Positions 23,901-32,241 of a DNA stretch of 46,423 nucleotides are shown here, piece by piece (the stretch's first letter is position 1; the number at the start of each line of letters is the position of its first letter). Source of the DNA: DAOOKJ01 sp035385585 (lineage in GTDB: Bacteria; Patescibacteriota; Minisyncoccia; UBA6257); NCBI GenBank assembly GCA_035385585.1, contig DAOOKJ010000004.1, forward strand, positions 1 through 46,423, given 5' to 3'. A model generated the notes under the pieces. The model saw only the letters and a list, made by a program, of their open reading frames with translations. It ran no database searches and was not told where the DNA came from. The translations under genes and the position numbers were made by a program.

Positions 23901-24667
23901 TAGGTGGCGTTGCTCGAGCGGTAGATATTACTCAGGGTTTGCCTAGGGTAGAAGAACTCTTGGAGGCTCGTGTGCCAAAAGGAGAAGCGCCGCTTTCCGA
24001 GGTAGACGGTGAAGTAATAGAAGTCGAACATTTAAATCATCAGTATTTTATTAGAATAAAACCAGAAAAAAGCGAAAATAATTTGAAGAGTGGAAGGGGA
24101 AGAAAAAAAAATAAAAAGGAGATTATAGAATATGTTATTCCTGAGATAACTTCTCTGTATGTGAAGAAAGGAGATAAGATAAAAAAAGGGACTCAACTTT
24201 GCGAAGGAAACCTTGATTTAAAAAAGATTCTCAATCTTTTGGGGGAAGAAGCATGCCAAAAATATATTTTAAAAGAAGTCAAAAAGGTTTATAATATATC
24301 TGGTTCTAAAATAAACGATAAGCATTTTGAAATTATTATTAGGCAAATGTTTTCTCGAGTTAAGATTACCGAATCCGGAGACAGCGATTTTATTATAGGA
24401 GAGATCGTTTCCAAAAATCAATATTTGAACGAAATAGATAGATTAAGAGCCTCAAAAAAAGAACCGCCAAAAGCGATCCAGGTTATAAAAGGAATTAAAG
24501 CCGTAGCTCTAACTTCTGAAAGTTTCTTATCAGCGGCTTCTTTTCAAGAGACTTCTCGAGTTTTAATTCAAGCAGCAATAGAAGGGAAAATTGATTACCT
24601 GAGGGGACTAAAAGAGAATGTGATTATTGGTCGTTTAATTCCGGCTGGCACTGGTTTTAAAAAATAA
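20939..24667 (+). CDS. rpoC: RNA polymerase beta' subunit
   Basis: A 1242-aa RpoC. The N-terminal zinc site is ECACGKYKGMRYKGVKC with CDRCGVEI (about 72-95). The active-site aspartates are in FNADFDGDQMALHLPL (about 534-549). The second zinc site has DDCGTKKG and LHCLNRYGLCQKCYG. The trigger-loop region contains GEPGTQLTLKTFHLGGVA (about 975-995). A Lys/Glu-rich coiled insertion lies at about 160-215. The C-terminal end IGRLIPAGTGF is typical. Transcription is probably from rpoB. No Shine-Dalgarno is seen. Confidence 0.97.
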   Translation: MSYRIKEIEQKEAAKTEKIISDFDALQIKLASPQEMLDWSFGEVTKAETINYRTQKSEKEGLFSEQIFGPVKDYECACGKYKGMRYKGVKCDRCGVEIIHSLSRRERMGHIELAAPVTHIWFLRSVPSRIGLILDIPQNALESVVYYNGYIVGQVDEDAKKKVLLQLEKEYQSKIEKIEKESGEENKKQTKKKEAKIKSKGLSESQRQAIKALSETKEKLINELLMIKPKAVFSEVDYLVLSKKYGHIFTASTGAAPVKKLLEELNLEELQKELLQTLEKQKRRGQIETKLINRYRLVRAFLKSKIKPEWMILTVLPVLPPDLRPMVQLEGGKFASYDLNDLYRRVINRNNRLKKLIELKAPEVIVKNEKRMLQEAVDALLDNSIRKVSSSTPMHAAQHRPLRSLADLLSGKQGRFRQHLLGKRVDYSGRSVIVVGPELKIDECGVPKKMALEIFKPFVINELIKREIVHSPKMANRLIEEGPDIVWEILENVVKDRLVLLNRAPTLHRLSIEAFKPKLVEGLALRIPALVCLPFNADFDGDQMALHLPLTEEAQFEAKSRMLSSLGILKPADGEPVMFPRLDMVLGIYWLTMDLPMPEEKQIKMFADEKEALLAYDFKKISLHDKIKVRINKLDGETIETTVGRIIFNEVLPKEIGFINNQLNSKDLKNLTREIVERVKDFKESAEILNKMKELGFLYATLSGISWSYSDLKIPGEKYTIIKEAQKRVEEINKQYDEGLLSEDEKKVLIQSEWQRATNLIADLVPKNLKPDDSVFVMINSGARASWMIASQIMGMKGLVVNPKGELIEMPILSSHQEGFNVLEYFAASHAGRKGLADTALKTSFAGYLTRRLVDVSHEIIINSDDCGTKKGLLIRRKEVENEGESFEDKIYGRYVLEDVKDKKGNVILKANNLLDYELAKKIAKSEVEEITVRSPLHCLNRYGLCQKCYGLDLGWKKPIELGEAVGVVAAQAIGEPGTQLTLKTFHLGGVARAVDITQGLPRVEELLEARVPKGEAPLSEVDGEVIEVEHLNHQYFIRIKPEKSENNLKSGRGRKKNKKEIIEYVIPEITSLYVKKGDKIKKGTQLCEGNLDLKKILNLLGEEACQKYILKEVKKVYNISGSKINDKHFEIIIRQMFSRVKITESGDSDFIIGEIVSKNQYLNEIDRLRASKKEPPKAIQVIKGIKAVALTSESFLSAASFQETSRVLIQAAIEGKIDYLRGLKENVIIGRLIPAGTGFKK

Positions 24668-24686
24668 TTAAACTGTTGAATCGTTA

Positions 24687-24692
24687 TATAAT
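24687..24692 (+). promoter_or_regulatory. Perfect -10 box placing transcription start on the uppS ATG
   Basis: TATAAT ends 6 nt before ATG 24699, so transcription would begin at the A of that codon (leaderless). TTGAAT (24676-24681) lies too close to be a normal -35. Confidence 0.5.
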
Positions 24693-24698
24693 ATGAAT

Positions 24699-25409
24699 AT
24701 GGAATTATCAAATAATTCTTTGCCTCAGCATATTGGGATAATGATTGATGGAAACAGGCGTTGGGCAAGAAAAAGAGGGCTGCCGCCTTTTGAAGGACAC
24801 AGAAAGGGTATACAAAGAGTGGAAGAAATAATTAAATATGCTTATAATAAAGGCATTAAAATTTTGACTCTCTATGGTTTTTCAACAGAGAATTGGAAAA
24901 GAAGTTCAAAAGAAGTAAATTTTCTAATGAATCTTTTTGAAAAGTATGTTAGAAAAGGCCTAAAAGAAGAACAAAAAAAGGATAAAAAATATTATATTCA
25001 ATTTAGGCACATAGGAAGAAAAGATAGATTGCCAAAACACTTAGTAGAACTTTTAAAAGAATTAGAGAAAGCGACCAAAAAAAACAGTCAGATGGTGGTG
25101 AATGTGGCGATTGATTACGGCGGTAGAGATGAAGTAACGAGAGCGGTAAAAAAAATCGTTAGAAAAAAATTAAAACCAGAAGAAATTAATGAGGAAGTCT
25201 TAATGAAAAATTTAGATACTAATGATTTGCCGGATGTAGATTTTGTTATTCGAACTTCAGGAGAGATGAGACTTTCAAATTTTCTGCCCTTACAGGCGGC
25301 TTATGCCGAACTTTATTTTCCAAAAATCTATTGGCCTGATTTTGACAAAAAGCAGCTTGATTTGGCTTTAGAGGAATTTAAAAAGCGAGAGAGGAGATTT
25401 GGAAAATAA
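24699..25409 (+). CDS. uppS: Isoprenyl transferase (undecaprenyl diphosphate synthase)
   Basis: A 236-aa cis-prenyltransferase that elongates farnesyl diphosphate to the C55 carrier lipid for cell-wall precursors. The catalytic Asp and phosphate-binding loop are in IGIMIDGNRRWARKRG (about 12-27), followed by GHRKGIQRVEEI, LYGFSTENWKR (about 66), and the C-terminal VIRTSGEMRLSNFLPLQAAY (about 186), where RxSGExRxSNF binds diphosphate. The ATG at 24699 is chosen because the TATAAT box overlaps the alternative ATG at 24693, which would add only two residues. It supports LCP-type and other cell-envelope functions encoded at 30571-31593. Confidence 0.93.
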   Translation: MELSNNSLPQHIGIMIDGNRRWARKRGLPPFEGHRKGIQRVEEIIKYAYNKGIKILTLYGFSTENWKRSSKEVNFLMNLFEKYVRKGLKEEQKKDKKYYIQFRHIGRKDRLPKHLVELLKELEKATKKNSQMVVNVAIDYGGRDEVTRAVKKIVRKKLKPEEINEEVLMKNLDTNDLPDVDFVIRTSGEMRLSNFLPLQAAYAELYFPKIYWPDFDKKQLDLALEEFKKRERRFGK

Positions 25410-25410
25410 A

Positions 25411-25438
25411 TTTACTTTTTCAAAATTTGCGATATAAT
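25411..25438 (+). promoter_or_regulatory. Promoter for the HtrA protease gene
   Basis: TTTACT (25411-25416), 16 nt, TATAAT (25433-25438). Transcription would start near 25445, giving a 37-nt AT-rich leader before ATG 25482. Confidence 0.6.
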
Positions 25439-25481
25439 ATAAAGATAATGTCTTTTAAACATTAAATTTAATAATTTTATT

Positions 25482-26717
25482 ATGTCTGAACAGCAGTTAA
25501 GAAAAATTTTAATTAGTTTTTTGACTGTTTCTATTATAGGCGGCTTCCTTGCTGGTTTTTTGGGCGGAGTTTACTCCTCTAAAATTCTAAAACCTCAAAC
25601 TGGTTTTCCGCAGGAAATCAGTTCTAAGAAGGAGACAGAATATCAAAGTTTAAGTTATGAAGATAAGATAATTAGAGCAGTAAAAGCCAGCGAGAATTCT
25701 GTTGTAAGTATTATTGCCACTAAAGATTTACCAGTTTTAGAGAGATATTATCTGAATCCTTTTGAAGAATTTTTCCCAGATTTTTTCCCATTCGGTTTTG
25801 AATTTCAGATTCCCCAATATCGCCAAAAAGGAACTGAAAAACAAGAGATTAGTTCTGGTTCTGGTTTTATTGTTGATAGCCGCGGCTTTATAGTTACTAA
25901 TAAGCATGTTGTTGCTGACGAGGAAGCAGAGTATACAGTGCTAACGAATGATGAAAAAAAATATAAGGCTTCTGTTATTGCCACTGATCCAGTAGAGGAT
26001 TTGGCGGTTTTAAAAATTGAAGCAGATAATTTAATTCCTCTTAAATTAGGTGATTCTTCAAAAATTGAAATTGGAGAGACAGTAATTGCTATAGGCAATG
26101 CATTAGGAGAATTTAAAAATACTGTCTCTGTGGGAGTTGTTTCTGGTCTATATCGAACGATTGAAGCAAGTGATTTTTCAGGAAACAGTCAAGTTTTAAA
26201 TGATGTTATTCAGACAGACGCGGCTATTAATCGCGGGAACTCCGGCGGTCCGCTTTTAAATTTAAAAGGCGAAGTAATAGGGATAAATGTAGCCATGGTG
26301 TCTGGCGCCCAGAATATCGGTTTTGCGATTCCAATCAATAAAATCAAAAGCTCTTTAAATCAAGCAATTGAAACTGGAAAAATTAAAATTCCTTTTTTGG
26401 GAATAAGATATGTTTTAGTAAATTCCCAAATTAAAGAAGAGAAAAATTTGAAATATGACTATGGCGCCTTGATTGTAAAAGGAGAACAGGCAAACGATTA
26501 CGCAGTTGAACCAGGTTCTCCCGCCGAAAAAGCTGGCTTAAAGGAAGGAGATATTATTTTAGAGATAGATGGTACAAAAATTGATGAAAAAAATAATCTA
26601 GCCAATCTAATTCGCGATTACGAAGTTGGCGATACCGTCGCTTTAAAAGTGGCCCGTGAAGATAAAGTTTTTGAGGTAAGAGTGAAACTTGTAGAAAGAG
26701 AAGCGAAGTACCAATAG
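25482..26717 (+). CDS. HtrA/DegP-type serine protease with PDZ domain
   Basis: A 411-aa trypsin-like protease of envelope quality control. An N-terminal membrane anchor (residues about 8-32) places the rest outside the membrane. The catalytic triad is visible: His in VTNKHVVAD (about 141), Asp in DPVEDLAVLKI (about 173) and Ser in GNSGGPLLN (about 254). An acidic and aromatic insert (FEEFFPDFFPFGFEF) precedes the protease domain near residues 90-105. One PDZ domain follows (about 310-405), with PGSPAEKAGLKEGDIILEID. It has its own promoter and is followed 35 nt later by a ClpB-like disaggregase, so it sits next to another proteostasis gene. Confidence 0.93.
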   Translation: MSEQQLRKILISFLTVSIIGGFLAGFLGGVYSSKILKPQTGFPQEISSKKETEYQSLSYEDKIIRAVKASENSVVSIIATKDLPVLERYYLNPFEEFFPDFFPFGFEFQIPQYRQKGTEKQEISSGSGFIVDSRGFIVTNKHVVADEEAEYTVLTNDEKKYKASVIATDPVEDLAVLKIEADNLIPLKLGDSSKIEIGETVIAIGNALGEFKNTVSVGVVSGLYRTIEASDFSGNSQVLNDVIQTDAAINRGNSGGPLLNLKGEVIGINVAMVSGAQNIGFAIPINKIKSSLNQAIETGKIKIPFLGIRYVLVNSQIKEEKNLKYDYGALIVKGEQANDYAVEPGSPAEKAGLKEGDIILEIDGTKIDEKNNLANLIRDYEVGDTVALKVAREDKVFEVRVKLVEREAKYQ

Positions 26718-26752
26718 AATAATTTGAAACTAAACTTTTGAATTAATTTAAT

Positions 26753-29446
26753 ATGCCCATTGGTCGGTTCACAAATCAAGCCCAAATGGCTTTAGAGAAA
26801 GCCCAGCAAATGGCTTTTGAAAGAAATCAAGGCGAGATGCGCGCCCTTCATCTTTTAGCTGTTCTTCTAGAGGATGATTTTAATATTAGAGAAATTTTAG
26901 AAAAAGAAATGAAAATTCCGGTTGATGAATTAATAAAAGATGTATCAGAAGAAATTATTAAATTACCGAGGATTTATATTACCGGCAGTGCTTTTACCAC
27001 TATGCCTCTATCACAGGAGATGATGTCGGTAATTGAAAGTGCAGCAAAAAAATCTTACGAAGATAAAAATGAATATATTTCTCCAGAGTATCTTTTTTAC
27101 GGCATTTTGAATACTAAGAATTCTGCCCAAGAAATTTTATCTAAATACCAGATAAAAAAAGATAGTTACTTTGAGTCTTTGAGTAAATATGGTGAGGGAG
27201 AAAAAATCACTGATGAATTTCAGGAGTTGAAAGAGAATAGTCTAGAGAAATATACTCAAGATCTGACTAAATTAGCCAGAGAGGGCAAACTTGATCCGGT
27301 GATTGGAAGAGAAAATGAACTGCGGCGAGTGATGCAAATTATTTCCCGCAGAACTAAAAATAATCCTATTTTATTGGGTGAGGCTGGGGTTGGTAAAACC
27401 GCAATTGTTGAGGGGTTAGCTCAATTGATTTCAAAAGGTGAAGTGCCTGAAATTTTAAAAGATAAAAGAATTATTTCTTTAGATTTAGGATCCCTCGTCG
27501 CTGGCACTCGTTTTCGCGGCGAGTTTGAAGAAAGATTAAAGAATCTTTTAAAAAGTATTAAAAAAGAGAATAATATTATTATTTTCATTGATGAAATTCA
27601 CACTTTGGTTGGAGCTGGGGCGGCTGAGGGAGCAATTGATGCCTCTAATTTGTTGAAGCCGGCTTTAGCTAGGGGAGAATTAAGGGCGATTGGGGCTGCT
27701 ACTTTCAAAGATTATAGAGAATATATAGAAAAAGATCCAGCCTTAGAGAGAAGATTTCAGCCGGTAATAGTGGAAGAACCAACACCCGAGGAGGCGATTG
27801 CAATTTTAAGGGGCTTAAAAGAAAAATATGAAATTCATCACGGTTTGAAAATTACTGATGAAGCAATTACTGCAGCTGTCTATTTGTCAATCCGTTATAT
27901 TACTTCTCGTTTTCTTCCTGATAAGGCGATTGATTTAATAGATGAAGCCGCTTCTTCTCTTAGTTTAGAAATAGGAAGCGTTCCCTTGCCAATTTTAGAA
28001 CTCTCTAAAAAAATTAGATCGTTAGAATTAGAAAAAGAAGCTTTAAGACAAGAATCAAATTCTAGTAAAGTTCGCCTTAAAAAGATTAATTCTGAACTAA
28101 AAAAATTAAAAAAAGATTATGAGATTATAAATGATAGATATAAAGAAGAAAAAAAACTTTTTTTTGCTGTCAGTAATATAAAGAAGGAAATTGAAGATTT
28201 AAGAAAAGAAGCGGAGTTAGAAGAAAGAAATGGGCATTTGGATAAAGTGGCGGAAATTCAATATGGAAAAATTCCTCAAAAAGAAAAGGAGCTCTTAGAG
28301 AATGAGAAAAAATTAAATAGTATTCCTTTAGAGAAAAGATTTCTAAAAAACGAAGTAACGGCAGAAGATATCGCTAGGGTTGTTTCTCGTTGGACCGGAA
28401 TTCCAGTTTCAAAAATGATGGAGGAAGAAACTCAGAAGTTGTTGAGAATGGAAGAGGAACTCAAAAAAAGAGTAATAGGTCAAGAAGAGGCGATTAAAGC
28501 GGTTTCAAAAGCGATTCGTCGGGCAAGAGCAGGGATTTCTGAAGAAGATAGACCGTTGGGTTCTTTTATGTTTTTAGGCCCGACTGGTGTTGGAAAAACT
28601 GAATTAGCTAGAGCCTTGGCAGAATTTATGTTTTCTGACGAAAAATCAATGATTCGTTTTGATATGTCTGAGTATATGGAGAAACATACGGTGAGCCGCT
28701 TAATTGGTTCTCCGCCCGGCTACGTTGGTTACGAAGAAGGAGGACAACTTACCGAAGCAGTTAAACACCGACCTTATAGTTTGATTTTATTTGATGAAAT
28801 AGAAAAAGCCCATCCCGAAGTTTTCAATATTTTACTTCAAATTCTTGACAATGGCAGATTGACCGATGGTCGTGGCCGAACTGTGAATTTTAAAAATACC
28901 ATCATTATTATGACTTCCAATTTAGGCGGAGAGTACGTTAAAGAAATGATAAGCCTGGGATTTGAAAATGAAGATAAAAATCAAAATAAAAATAAAAATA
29001 AATCAAGAAACTTAGAATTAAAAGAAAAAATTCTTCAATCTTTAAAAGAATATTTTCGGCCGGAATTTATTAATCGATTGGATGAAATTATTGTTTTTAA
29101 TCCCTTAACTATAGAAGATATTAGAAAAATTGTTGACCTTCAGCTCGCTAAAATTAATAAAAGATTGGAAGAAAAAGGGATTATTTTGGAAATAACTAAT
29201 AAAGCAAAAGAATATATGGCGAAAAATGGCTATGATCCTGAATATGGTGCCAGGCCTTTAAAAAGATTTATTGAAAAAAATGTTTTGGATCTTTTAGCGG
29301 ATAAACTAATTAGCGGCCAGATAAAGGAAGGGAGACGAGTTTTAGTTGATTTAGAAGAGAATCAACTAATCTTAAAAGAAACCCAAAAGAAGGTTTTTCT
29401 AAAAAGTTATGGAAGAAAAAATGAGAAAAGTAAGAGCCGGAGTTAA
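26753..29446 (+). CDS. clpB: ClpB-like AAA+ disaggregase with a ClpC-like LGF loop
   Basis: An 897-aa Clp/Hsp100 ATPase. Domains in order: Clp N-domain (1-145), D1 with Walker A GEAGVGKT (about 209), pore loop TRFRGEFEERL and Walker B IIFIDEIHTLVG; a long coiled middle domain (about 410-540) containing HLDKVAEIQYGKIP as in ClpB; then D2 with Walker A GPTGVGKTELARAL (about 610), pore loop GYVGYEEGG and Walker B ILFDEIEKAHPEV. Between D2 motifs, ISLGFENEDK (about 733) resembles the ClpP-docking loop of ClpC/ClpA, which ClpB normally lacks, followed by an Asn/Lys-rich run. It could be a disaggregase, a ClpP partner, or both. No clpP is present here. Confidence 0.88.
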   Translation: MPIGRFTNQAQMALEKAQQMAFERNQGEMRALHLLAVLLEDDFNIREILEKEMKIPVDELIKDVSEEIIKLPRIYITGSAFTTMPLSQEMMSVIESAAKKSYEDKNEYISPEYLFYGILNTKNSAQEILSKYQIKKDSYFESLSKYGEGEKITDEFQELKENSLEKYTQDLTKLAREGKLDPVIGRENELRRVMQIISRRTKNNPILLGEAGVGKTAIVEGLAQLISKGEVPEILKDKRIISLDLGSLVAGTRFRGEFEERLKNLLKSIKKENNIIIFIDEIHTLVGAGAAEGAIDASNLLKPALARGELRAIGAATFKDYREYIEKDPALERRFQPVIVEEPTPEEAIAILRGLKEKYEIHHGLKITDEAITAAVYLSIRYITSRFLPDKAIDLIDEAASSLSLEIGSVPLPILELSKKIRSLELEKEALRQESNSSKVRLKKINSELKKLKKDYEIINDRYKEEKKLFFAVSNIKKEIEDLRKEAELEERNGHLDKVAEIQYGKIPQKEKELLENEKKLNSIPLEKRFLKNEVTAEDIARVVSRWTGIPVSKMMEEETQKLLRMEEELKKRVIGQEEAIKAVSKAIRRARAGISEEDRPLGSFMFLGPTGVGKTELARALAEFMFSDEKSMIRFDMSEYMEKHTVSRLIGSPPGYVGYEEGGQLTEAVKHRPYSLILFDEIEKAHPEVFNILLQILDNGRLTDGRGRTVNFKNTIIIMTSNLGGEYVKEMISLGFENEDKNQNKNKNKSRNLELKEKILQSLKEYFRPEFINRLDEIIVFNPLTIEDIRKIVDLQLAKINKRLEEKGIILEITNKAKEYMAKNGYDPEYGARPLKRFIEKNVLDLLADKLISGQIKEGRRVLVDLEENQLILKETQKKVFLKSYGRKNEKSKSRS

Positions 29447-30065
29447 AAAATTTTCCATCCCACAGTTAACTAAAAATTTAATTTTTTTTCTTTGCTACAG
29501 TTCTAGCCTGATCATCTTAACCTATTTTCCTTCTACTCTTTTGTGGTTATTTCTCCCTCTCTTAATAATTATTTTTTGGAAGATTTTTTTTGGTTTATCC
29601 TGGTTTAATTTTATTTTTTTCCTTATTTCGGTTTTTCAAATTAAATTTTTAGCCACCTTTTTTAAATTCGGGTGGCTTTTGATATTTACTATTATTTTAA
29701 TTTTTCTGTTGTTTAAAAAAATATTTAGTCGGAATCTAGAGGAAAATAAGAAATGGCGGCTTCTTTCTTTCTATTATCTTTTTTTCTTTTGGATATTGGG
29801 TTGCCTAGGATGTTATAATTATTTAAATTTAAACTTTTCTTTGAGTTTCTTGCTCTTTACCTTAGGAGTAATAATTTATTCTTTAATGTATTTTGTAATG
29901 GAGGAAAAGAAATTTGTTTTAAATGATTTTATCCTTGTTATTTTTAATCTAGAAGTGTTTTGGTTAATAAATTATTTAACCCTTTCTCTTCCCTATTTAG
30001 CGATATTAATTTTTATAAATTACTGGCTTACACTCTATTTTTATTTTCTCCCTCAGGTTGAATAA
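29409..30065 (+). CDS. Polytopic membrane protein of unknown function
   Basis: A 218-aa very hydrophobic protein with about six membrane segments, rich in Phe, Leu, Ile and Trp. The family is not recognised. The N-terminus is basic (RKVRAGVKKF), followed by the first helix near 24-45. The start overlaps the end of clpB by 38 nt; a second ATG at 29421 would give 214 aa. The 3' end overlaps the convergent pth by 60 nt. The compositional bias matches other membrane genes of the window, so it looks genuine. Confidence 0.6.
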   Translation: MEEKMRKVRAGVKKFSIPQLTKNLIFFLCYSSSLIILTYFPSTLLWLFLPLLIIIFWKIFFGLSWFNFIFFLISVFQIKFLATFFKFGWLLIFTIILIFLLFKKIFSRNLEENKKWRLLSFYYLFFFWILGCLGCYNYLNLNFSLSFLLFTLGVIIYSLMYFVMEEKKFVLNDFILVIFNLEVFWLINYLTLSLPYLAILIFINYWLTLYFYFLPQVE

Positions 30066-30578
30066 AATTTTTTCAAACACCCCGTCTAAAATTTCTCTTT
30101 CTTTTAAAGAGAAATTTTGTAAAATAAATTTTTCGGCTTTGACATTTTTTAAAGAAGAAGGACGAATGCCAATTCTTATTCGCCAAAATTTTTTAGTTTT
30201 TAAATAATTGATTACTGAATCAACTCCTTTATGGCCAGCGCTTCCTCTTTCTTTTTGGATTTTGAAACTTCCAATCGGTAAATCGCTATCATCGTGGCAG
30301 ATGATGATGTTTTGATTTTTTACTTGAAACAATGTCTTTAGTTTTTTGACCATTTTACCAGATTCATTCATAAAAACTGAAGGTTTTGCCAGAATTATTG
30401 TGTGACTGTTAATTTTAGTTTTCGCGATTTTAGCTAAATAGATTTTATTTTCTTTAAAATCTTCGATTTTAAAGCGATTTTGTAGCCAGTCTAAAAATAG
30501 AACACCAGCATTATGACGAGTATTTTTGTATTGCTCGCCATAATTACCCAGGCCAACAATTAGTATTTTACTATTCAT
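30006..30578 (-). CDS. pth: Peptidyl-tRNA hydrolase
   Basis: A 190-aa Pth that recycles peptidyl-tRNA released from stalled ribosomes. Family motifs: ILIVGLGNYGEQYKNTRHNAG at the N-terminus (given here as LGNYGEQYKNTRHNAG), containing the Asn and catalytic His; KPSVFMNESGKMV (about 63); ICHDDSDLPIGSFKIQ (about 93) with the active-site Asp; and GSAGHKGVDSVINYL (about 113). It functions alongside the tmRNA pathway encoded at 6721-7541. The gene starts 8 nt inside the end of the LCP gene, and its 3' end overlaps the convergent membrane-protein gene. Confidence 0.93.
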   Translation of the reverse strand: MNSKILIVGLGNYGEQYKNTRHNAGVLFLDWLQNRFKIEDFKENKIYLAKIAKTKINSHTIILAKPSVFMNESGKMVKKLKTLFQVKNQNIIICHDDSDLPIGSFKIQKERGSAGHKGVDSVINYLKTKKFWRIRIGIRPSSLKNVKAEKFILQNFSLKEREILDGVFEKILFNLREKIKIECKPVIYKN

Positions 30579-31593
30579 TGATTTTGTTTTTTAAATATTC
30601 TTGGATTTCTGTGTAGTTTTCAAAACCAGCTTTCGGGACCAAAATATAGATATTTTTTGTCTCGCCGGTTTGGGGATTCAATTGTAGATAAGAAGAAGAA
30701 ATCAGAAGTTCATCTGGTTTACGAGTAGTCAAACTCAAATAAACAACTTCTTCGCTTTTTATGTTTTTAAAAGCTTTGAAGAAGTTTAAAGCAGTTTCTA
30801 AATCTAGATTAGTAATAAAGTGTCCTTCAAGTGATTGCCAAATTTTTAACCAATCTAATAAATTCCACGAACTACTTATTTTTGTAATTTTATCTTTAAG
30901 GTTAGCTAAGAGTTGCTGTTGATTTTTCATTCGGTAAAAATCACCATCTTTATCATACCGAGATCTGACAAATTTAATCGCTAATTTTCCATCTAAATTT
31001 CGCCAACCAGCTTCTAATTTAAAAATTTCCGATGGGTTATACGGATTTACTAAATTTGGATCAATTATATCTTTTTCCAACCAAATAGTTACTCCTCCTA
31101 AAATATCTACTAATTTCCCAAAGCCAGTCAGATCAAAAACTACCACATAATCAATTTCTTTTCCAATAATTTCAGAAACTTTATTTTTTATTAAATTATA
31201 TTTTGTTGCTTTAATAAATTGATTGGAAGGATTTTCTTGAACATAAAGTTCGTTGATTTTTATAGCAGTATTAGTCAAGTTATTTCTAACCCACAAGTCA
31301 CGGGGAATAGAAATAACTGCTATCTTTTTTGTTAAAGAATCTAAATGAACAACAAAAATAGTATCGGTTAAAAGGGCGCCGCGTGAACCATCGCCAGGCA
31401 CCCCTAAAAAAAGAATATTAGTTTCGGGTTTCATGGAAGCCTGCTGTCCCTTAATTAAGATAGGTTGATTATCGCTTGAAAAAGAAATTAAATATTGCCG
31501 TGATTCTTTTAATCCCCATAAATAAAAACCGATTATTATTCCTAAAATAATAATTGATATTATTTTTAGTCCCTGTTTTAGAAATTTAGACAT
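30571..31593 (-). CDS. LCP (LytR-CpsA-Psr) family protein
   Basis: A 340-aa membrane-anchored LCP protein. A cytoplasmic N-terminus and one membrane segment (about 8-26) precede the extracellular catalytic domain. LCP motifs are NILFLGVPGDGSRGALLTD (about 60-78), IAVISIPRDLWV (about 95) with the conserved Arg/Asp, NELYVQE, VVVFDLTGFGKLVDILGGV (about 150) and VRSRYDKDGDFYRMKNQQQ (about 210). Family members transfer polymers from undecaprenyl carriers to peptidoglycan or other envelope acceptors. The ATG at 31593 is chosen; GTG at 31596 is directly upstream. Divergent from lepB and followed by pth. Confidence 0.88.
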   Translation of the reverse strand: MSKFLKQGLKIISIIILGIIIGFYLWGLKESRQYLISFSSDNQPILIKGQQASMKPETNILFLGVPGDGSRGALLTDTIFVVHLDSLTKKIAVISIPRDLWVRNNLTNTAIKINELYVQENPSNQFIKATKYNLIKNKVSEIIGKEIDYVVVFDLTGFGKLVDILGGVTIWLEKDIIDPNLVNPYNPSEIFKLEAGWRNLDGKLAIKFVRSRYDKDGDFYRMKNQQQLLANLKDKITKISSSWNLLDWLKIWQSLEGHFITNLDLETALNFFKAFKNIKSEEVVYLSLTTRKPDELLISSSYLQLNPQTGETKNIYILVPKAGFENYTEIQEYLKNKINE

Positions 31594-31647
31594 CACTACT
31601 ATTTAACTAAAAAAACTTGATTAAAGCAATCCTTTTCTTGAAATTGG

Positions 31648-31676
31648 TTGATTTATAGACTTTTTTGTGCTATTAT
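31648..31676 (+). promoter_or_regulatory. Promoter for lepB
   Basis: TTGATT (31648-31653), 17 nt, then extended -10 TGC-TATTAT (hexamer 31671-31676) is the best promoter match in the window. Transcription would start near 31683, 15 nt before ATG 31698. This shows that the in-frame TTG at 31665 is not the start. Confidence 0.7.
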
Positions 31677-31697
31677 TGGCTAGAAATTTTAAAAAGT

Positions 31698-32237
31698 ATG
31701 TGGAAAAAGATAATTTGGGAAAATTTAGAGATGATGCTTATTGCCCTTTTGATTGTTATTCCTATTCGGGCTTTTGTCATCCAGCCTTTTATAGTTTATG
31801 GTTCTTCTATGGAGCCGAATTTTTATTCGCGTGATTATTTAATTATTGATGAACTTTCTTATCATTTTCGTTCTCCTTCAAGGTACGAAGTAATTGTTTT
31901 TAAGGCGCCAAATCAACCCTCGCATTACTATATTAAACGAATAATCGGTTTACCAAATGAAAATATTGACATTAAAGATAATAAAATAGTTATTACTAAG
32001 GTGAATGGCGAAACCTTCGAGCTCGAAGAAAAATATTTAGAAGGAGAAAATACGAGTGGCAGCTTATCTTTAAAATTAGGCCCTAATCAATATTTTGTAT
32101 TAGGAGATAATCGTTCTGCTTCTTATGATTCAAGAAATTGGGGCCCGCTTGACAAAGATTTAATCATTGGTCGTGTTTGGTTAAGATTATGGCCTTATAA
32201 CCGAATAATGGCCTTTTCTCCCGTCCCCTCAAACTAA
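31698..32237 (+). CDS. lepB: Signal peptidase I
   Basis: A 179-aa type I signal peptidase that cleaves signal peptides from exported proteins. One N-terminal membrane segment (about 12-31) precedes the catalytic domain. The nucleophile is Ser37 in YGSSMEPNF and the general base is Lys80 in YYIKRIIGLPNE. Box D is LGDNRSASYDSRNWGPL (about 142-158), which is complete. The promoter overlaps the TTG at 31665, and ATG 31698 gives the usual short cytoplasmic tail. The gene begins a run continuing into hisS 4 nt later. Confidence 0.93.
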   Translation: MWKKIIWENLEMMLIALLIVIPIRAFVIQPFIVYGSSMEPNFYSRDYLIIDELSYHFRSPSRYEVIVFKAPNQPSHYYIKRIIGLPNENIDIKDNKIVITKVNGETFELEEKYLEGENTSGSLSLKLGPNQYFVLGDNRSASYDSRNWGPLDKDLIIGRVWLRLWPYNRIMAFSPVPSN

Positions 32238-32241
32238 AAAA

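Noticed and set aside
31665..31697. TTG start extending lepB by 11 codons
   Set aside because: The TTG lies in the promoter spacer and -10 region; ATG 31698 gives the usual LepB N-terminus.
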